DNA from: Branchiostoma floridae
Lineage: Eukaryota > Chordata > Leptocardii > Amphioxiformes > Branchiostomatidae
Direction: 5' to 3'
Length of the DNA: 64,000 nt
Assembly: GCF_000003815.2 (NCBI RefSeq)
Contig: NC_049990.1
Span: forward strand, 6,827,907-6,891,906
This document shows, in pieces, positions 59,931 to 64,000 of the stretch. The translations under genes were made by a program, and so were the position numbers. Under the pieces are notes generated by a model. It saw nothing but the letters and a program-made list of their open reading frames with translations, did no database searches and was not told the origin of the DNA. Numbering within the stretch: the stretch's first letter is position 1; every line of letters starts with the position of its first letter.

Positions 59931-62900
59931 ATGTCTCAGGAATCACAGATTCGTCAGAACTACCACCCAGAGACGGAAGCTGCTGTCAACAAACAGGTAA
60001 AACGTTTAGATGGTGACATTATTTGCAGCCTTTGTTATTCTGAAAATTATGATGCACACGAGATACCTGCCCAGCTGGTATGGTTCCCAAGGCTGGAGTC
60101 ATCATGGTGGTATGTGGCCCAGTTTAAAAAGTCAATTTTCTGTAATGTTTGTATTTTTGTCCTGTATTAAATGCTATGAACAAGGAGGTTAAAAAAAAAA
60201 CTATGAAGTATTAAAAGTATGTAAATTGAGATGGAGATTGAGTAAAGCTATAAAACATGGTTGGATTTCTGCTGGAGGAAGAAAAAGTGTCATGAGTGAT
60301 CTCAAGGACGTTATATAAGTCTTGTGACAGGAGGGTGACATCACACTCACAGGCAGCGACTGCGTGGCGTAATCTGCAGCAAGTTTGACTCACTCTAGTC
60401 AGGTCCAGAAGGTCCTGAGTTCGAACCCCGCCGTGTCACCGATCTTGTGCACTTGGGAAAGGCACTTTACACGACTTTCCTCACTTCACTCAAGTGAAAA
60501 ATGAGTATACATGTAGACTACAAAGGTCTTCAGCAAGTTGAAGTTGGTAGCCGCAAAACGAAAGAAGAAGAAGAAGAAGCGAATCCTAATTCACTCATCA
60601 AAAGACTCATCTCGGGTATCGTCAGGTACTATAGATAGGGAGGAGTGGGCCACTGGTACAAAAACTGTTAGCGAAGGAAGGAGTTGTGTTTGCACAGCGA
60701 ATGGGCTGTGCGCAGCAAAGGGAGGGGCTGTGTGTGCACCACAAAGGTTCGTGAGGAGCTGTGTGTGCGCAGCGAATGAGCCGTGTGTGTGCAGCGAAGG
60801 GAATGTTTTCTCGCAGTGATAGAGCTGTTTGTCCTTAGCATAAGAATTTAGATAGTGGAGATGGATCGGACACACCTTTAGAAAACCACCATCTTTCATC
60901 ACAAGGGCAGGGTAGAGTGGAACCCCCAAGCCAGAAGAAGACCAAGGCTGTCATGGAGGAGAGATACCATATTAAGAAGGACCTAGAGCACAGAAACACC
61001 TTATGGCACGAGGCAAAGAAGATTGCTGGAGACAGAAGGATGTGGAGGCTGTAACTGGCCCCTCCCCTCTAGGAGGCTTGCGGATGTTGGGTGGGCTGCT
61101 ATAAGTGAGATTTAATCCCAAAGGAGCAAAGAAGATTAAGACATTCAGAGGAGCCCTTGAAAACACTATTTTTTACATGTAGTGGTCATAGGGAAGCCAT
61201 GAAAATTGTGAGAGATGACAGTAACATGATACCCTTCTTTTCTTTATGTTTGCAGGCTAACAAGGAGCATGCAGCATCCTACACCTACACCTCTCTGAAC
61301 ATCTACTTTGACAGGGACGACGTGGCCTTACCAGGCCTGCAGAAGTTCTTCAAAGGACTGTGTGATCAGAAGAGAGAATTTGCTAAGAAGGTAGGCTGGC
61401 AGAATGGCTATGTCTTATGTTACAATTATGCATATTAAACTTAAACACCATACACTCGCTCACTCACAAACGCAGGATGTCATTAACTCATTCATTCATT
61501 CATTAACGTCTGATTGCTCAATAACAATGACACAAACCAAAATTAAAGTTTACAAATGACCCAAAGTACTAGTAGTGATATCACATCTGCTTTTTGCTTC
61601 AAATTCAATACACACCAAATCATTCTTGGGTGAAGGAGACTTTGAATGTGGCACTTTTGAGAGTGGCATAGGAGATTAGCATTATCATCATCATCATCAT
61701 TTGTAGGACAGAAAGTATGAGAATAAGCTAGTTCATGGTTTGAAGTGCACATGTGCAGTGTGGTGCATGTCAAAGGTGAAGGTCCATGGCCATTCTTTAT
61801 CAAAGTTTACGTCTTGTCAGGGGCCTTGAACTTCCGTGTCCACAATGCATCATATTACACATACACATTGCTCATTCTATGCTTGTTTGTGCATTATTAT
61901 CTCCCCGAGTAAAGAGGCACAAAGGCTAAGTAAACAATGGTAGCAGAGGGTGCAGCTCTGGACCTCTAGTATTGTATGTATGGACTTCTGGTATCATTGA
62001 GAAGGGATTTCCTCCAAGTTTTTTGCCGCTTTTCTGTTAGAGTAGATTTTGCACCATTGTCAGTAGACATGCACAGCCAGAGGGACAGTGCACACTAATT
62101 ATAAGAGTCTAGATGTAATACTATATGAGCCTCTACATGTAGAGATAATAAATACACACGCCTTTCTATGTGTGTGTCCGTGTGTTTACTTCCCTCGGTA
62201 AGGAGGTATAGAGGCCATATAACATTTGCTTCCCTGCAGTGGCACCTGCACCAGACAGAGCGGGGAGGGCGCGTGGTCCTGATGGATGTACCCAACCCTC
62301 GCAGGACTCGTGGGGCAGTTTATAACACAGTTTTTTATGTTAAAATACTTTGGTTTTCCCCCATGTGTTATAGTGGCACCAGCACTAGACTGAGCAGGGA
62401 GGGCGCGTGGTCCTGATGGACGTACCCAACCCCCCGCAGGACTCGTGGGGAAGCTTCTGTTTCTTCTGTTCAAATACATTTTAACTTTTTACGGTTTCCC
62501 CCTGCTGTGTGTTTAAGTGGCACCAGCACCAGACTGAGCGGGGAGGGCGCGTGGTCCTGATGGACGTCCCGAAGCCCCCGCAGGACTCGTGGGGCAGTCC
62601 ACAGGACGCGCTGGAGACGGCTCTGTCGCTGGAGAAGGAGCTGAACCAGAGCATGCTGGCCGTGTACGAGCTGGCACACAAACATGACGACGAACATACC
62701 TCAGACTTCATCGAGGGTAAGTTGGCCAGGGATGGACAAGTTTTCTAAAATTCACATAAAAAATGTACTTGCCCAAACCAACTTTTCATTTGCCCAAAAT
62801 TCAAATGTCACTTTTTGACTTCCAGCAATGAAATTCTTATTATTGCCTCTATTTTTCTCTGTTGACCATCGCTTGATGTCATGAATGTGAAAAATAACAA

Positions 62901-63386
62901 GTATATCAAAATCTCATTCAATGGAAAAATTTCGTAACTCTTATTTAGGATTTTAGAAAATGATAATGCAACATTGGGATATCAATATTAAAGTAAAGTA
63001 TGAGATGTAAAGTCTGTATCTTAGTGTGCAGTTTCAGAGAATGAACAGTCAGATGTTTTCTTCTCAGTTTTCCTTCCTTCTCGCTGAGATGACTACCGGT
63101 TATCTTTTTTAACAATCTCTCTGTACCTAGACCGCAAGACTGGCGGTTTATATTTCAACTTATCCTGTTTTTTTCTGCAAAGCTTCCTTCTTAATGTTTT
63201 CTTCCTTTTAGATGTGATACTAGTATCTAATGAAAGTTATGACTTGTCCTTACCTTTTCTACAGATACTTTCCTCCATACCCAAGTTGACAACATCAAGA
63301 CTATAGGTGATCACCTAACCAACCTTAAACGCTGTGGTTCGGGCTTGGGGGTGTACATGTTTGACCGTGGCCTCGGAAAGGAGTAG
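59931..63386 (+). CDS. Ferritin subunit with L-like ferroxidase-site substitutions
   Basis: Four exons join in frame: 59931-59996, 61256-61390, 62518-62716, 63265-63386 (173 aa). The protein opens [15 protein letters not shown] and carries the ferritin helices, including [23 protein letters not shown] and IGDHLTNL. Against human H chain (constant -1 offset), ferroxidase residues E27, Y34, E107 and Q141 are kept (E26, Y33, E106, Q140). E61, E62 and H65 are replaced by Q60, K61 and F64. Loss of E62 and H65, with E62 to K, also characterises the vertebrate L chain. Threefold iron-channel residues D130 and E133 are present. No signal peptide is seen with the chosen start, so the product is likely cytosolic. 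An upstream in-frame ATG at 59835 would add 32 non-ferritin residues and was not used. It probably co-assembles with an active H-type subunit encoded elsewhere; that is inference. Confidence 0.93.
60365..60550 (+). repeat. tRNA-derived SINE in ferritin intron 1
   Basis: A box tggcgtaatctgc and B box gagttcgaaccc, core cttgtgcacttgggaaaggc and cacttcactcaagtg tail. It is the best preserved of the SINE copies here and ends near an aag-rich run (60560-60582). Confidence 0.75.
60681..60812. repeat. Short minisatellite in ferritin intron 1
   Basis: About four to five degenerate copies of an about 28-bp unit resembling gagctgtgtgtgcgcagcga (for example at about 60700, 60754, 60778). Confidence 0.7.
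60880..61130 (+). mobile_element. Non-LTR retrotransposon 3' end fragment
   Basis: One frame reads [20 protein letters not shown], then [18 protein letters not shown] and a stop. This resembles the C-terminal tail of reverse-transcriptase ORFs. The downstream words cggatgttgggtgggctgct and ataagtgagatttaatc recur at about 3818-3858 (cggatgttgggcaggctgct, ataagcgagatttaatc), marking a shared 3' end of a dispersed element. Confidence 0.5.
62240..62517 (+). pseudogene. Two partial upstream copies of ferritin exon 3
   Basis: The first about 70-80 bases of exon 3 are repeated at 62240 (acceptor ccctgcag) and 62374 (acceptor gttatag) before the full exon at 62518 (acceptor gtttaag). All share agcggggagggcgcgtggtc or a close variant and gcaggactcgtgggg. 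Copy 1 has lost one base and shifts frame; copy 2 reads on to a stop after [10 protein letters not shown]. The intervening intron-like sequence (gttttcccccatgtgtt and gtttccccctgctgtgt) is duplicated too. Periods are 134 and 144 bp. Confidence 0.92.
62717..63264. other. Ferritin intron 3
   Basis: Bounded by donor g|gtaagt and acceptor ttctacag. The 5' part (ggatggacaag, cttgccca words) is a degraded copy of the 'gggcaagt' dispersed repeat seen at 640, 17262 and 27296. Confidence 0.7.
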
Positions 63387-63764
63387 AGAAACACTGAAAA
63401 GTAGGGGTGGGTACTGGTACAGAAAATTCAACTTATAAGTGGGCGTACTAAAAACAAGGGTCCATTTCACTACAAAGGAATCTGTTTGGTGCAGTATCCG
63501 ACTCCCACTGGCATTTTAAAATCTTATATTCATGTCAACAACACAATGTTTGACTGTAGAAACTTGGAAGAAATGACTATAAACTCTACTCTACTTCGCT
63601 CCTTATTTCCTTTGTAAGCTTCTCATGTAAGCCCCAAAACATGTGGATGCCTACCAGTATTACCTGTTCATTGTCTAATCGGTCCAAGATCTGGGCCACT
63701 GATTTTCTTCAGGTCCGTTTTTTTAATCAGACCAACAAGAAAAATCGGTTTTGTACCAGTACAA

Positions 63765-63994
63765 CCACCCCTACCTACCATACATTCAAAGCCAGGGACA
63801 GAATGCAGTACTTGTCATGTCTATTTTTGCTGGGATGTATTTATTCTTGTTACCACAGAGTTAAGTATTTTGTGATAAAACTCATTAAGAGTAGAGAAAC
63901 ACTCAAGAGACATTCAAAACCAAGGAAGCCAAATGTCTGGGATAGAATGCAGTACTTGTCTATTTTTGCTGGGATGTATTTATTCTTAGACTAG
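63765..63994. repeat. Duplicated block in the ferritin 3' flank
   Basis: The block acattcaaagccaggga...gaatgcagtacttgtc...tatttttgctgggatgtatt (63782-63848) recurs at 63911-63989. The second copy is preceded by gagtagagaaacact, which also overlaps the ferritin stop codon (63381-63395). This suggests a duplicated 3' end. Confidence 0.8.
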
Positions 63995-64000
63995 TTATGT

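Noticed and set aside
62168..62416. Separate short gene reading [15 protein letters not shown].
   Set aside because: It is the first truncated copy of ferritin exon 3 read through into duplicated intron sequence.

Overview
The window looks like nuclear DNA of an invertebrate chordate, most likely an amphioxus (Branchiostoma). The genes are chordate or animal families split by GT-AG introns of a few hundred bases to 28 kb. The rest is AT-leaning and packed with short fold-back elements, tRNA-derived SINEs and tandem arrays. There are three runs of N (6875-6974, 7669-7815, 46464-46563). The species is an inference; no sequence search was possible.

Four protein-coding genes can be supported. 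(1) The last two exons of an LHFPL-family tetraspan membrane protein lie on the + strand (13102-13200 and 41020-41138), separated by a 27.8-kb intron; the 5' exons must lie before the window. (2) A complete 8-exon gene on the - strand (52778 to 46782) encodes a glycoside hydrolase family 31 enzyme of about 757 aa. It carries every residue used by bacterial sulfoquinovosidase (YihQ) for catalysis and sulfonate recognition, plus a signal peptide and a C-terminal membrane anchor. (3) A complete 3-exon gene on the - strand (58609 to 56540) encodes a DIPK2/FAM69-type divergent secretory-pathway kinase of 418 aa. (4) A complete 4-exon ferritin gene lies on the + strand (59931 to 63386; 173 aa). Three of its ferroxidase-centre residues are replaced, much as in vertebrate L chains. 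Genes 3 and 4 are head to head about 1.3 kb apart; genes 1 and 2 are tail to tail.

Layout: 1-13 kb is repeats and gaps, presumably upstream intron of the LHFPL gene. 13.2-41 kb is the large LHFPL intron, made mostly of unrelated tandem arrays with units of about 115-340 bp and of MITE-like hairpins. 41-46.7 kb is intergenic with a triplicated CA-containing repeat. 46.8-52.8 kb is the sulfoquinovosidase-like gene. 52.8-56 kb is intergenic with a retrotransposon remnant and a nested hairpin element. 56-64 kb holds the kinase and ferritin genes.

The most unusual features are the putative animal sulfoquinovosidase, the L-like ferritin in a presumed non-vertebrate, and a recurring pattern in which the edge of a coding exon is partially tandemly duplicated in all four genes (LHFPL last exon, kinase last exon x3, ferritin exon 3 x3, and a short copy of an exon/donor junction in the hydrolase gene).
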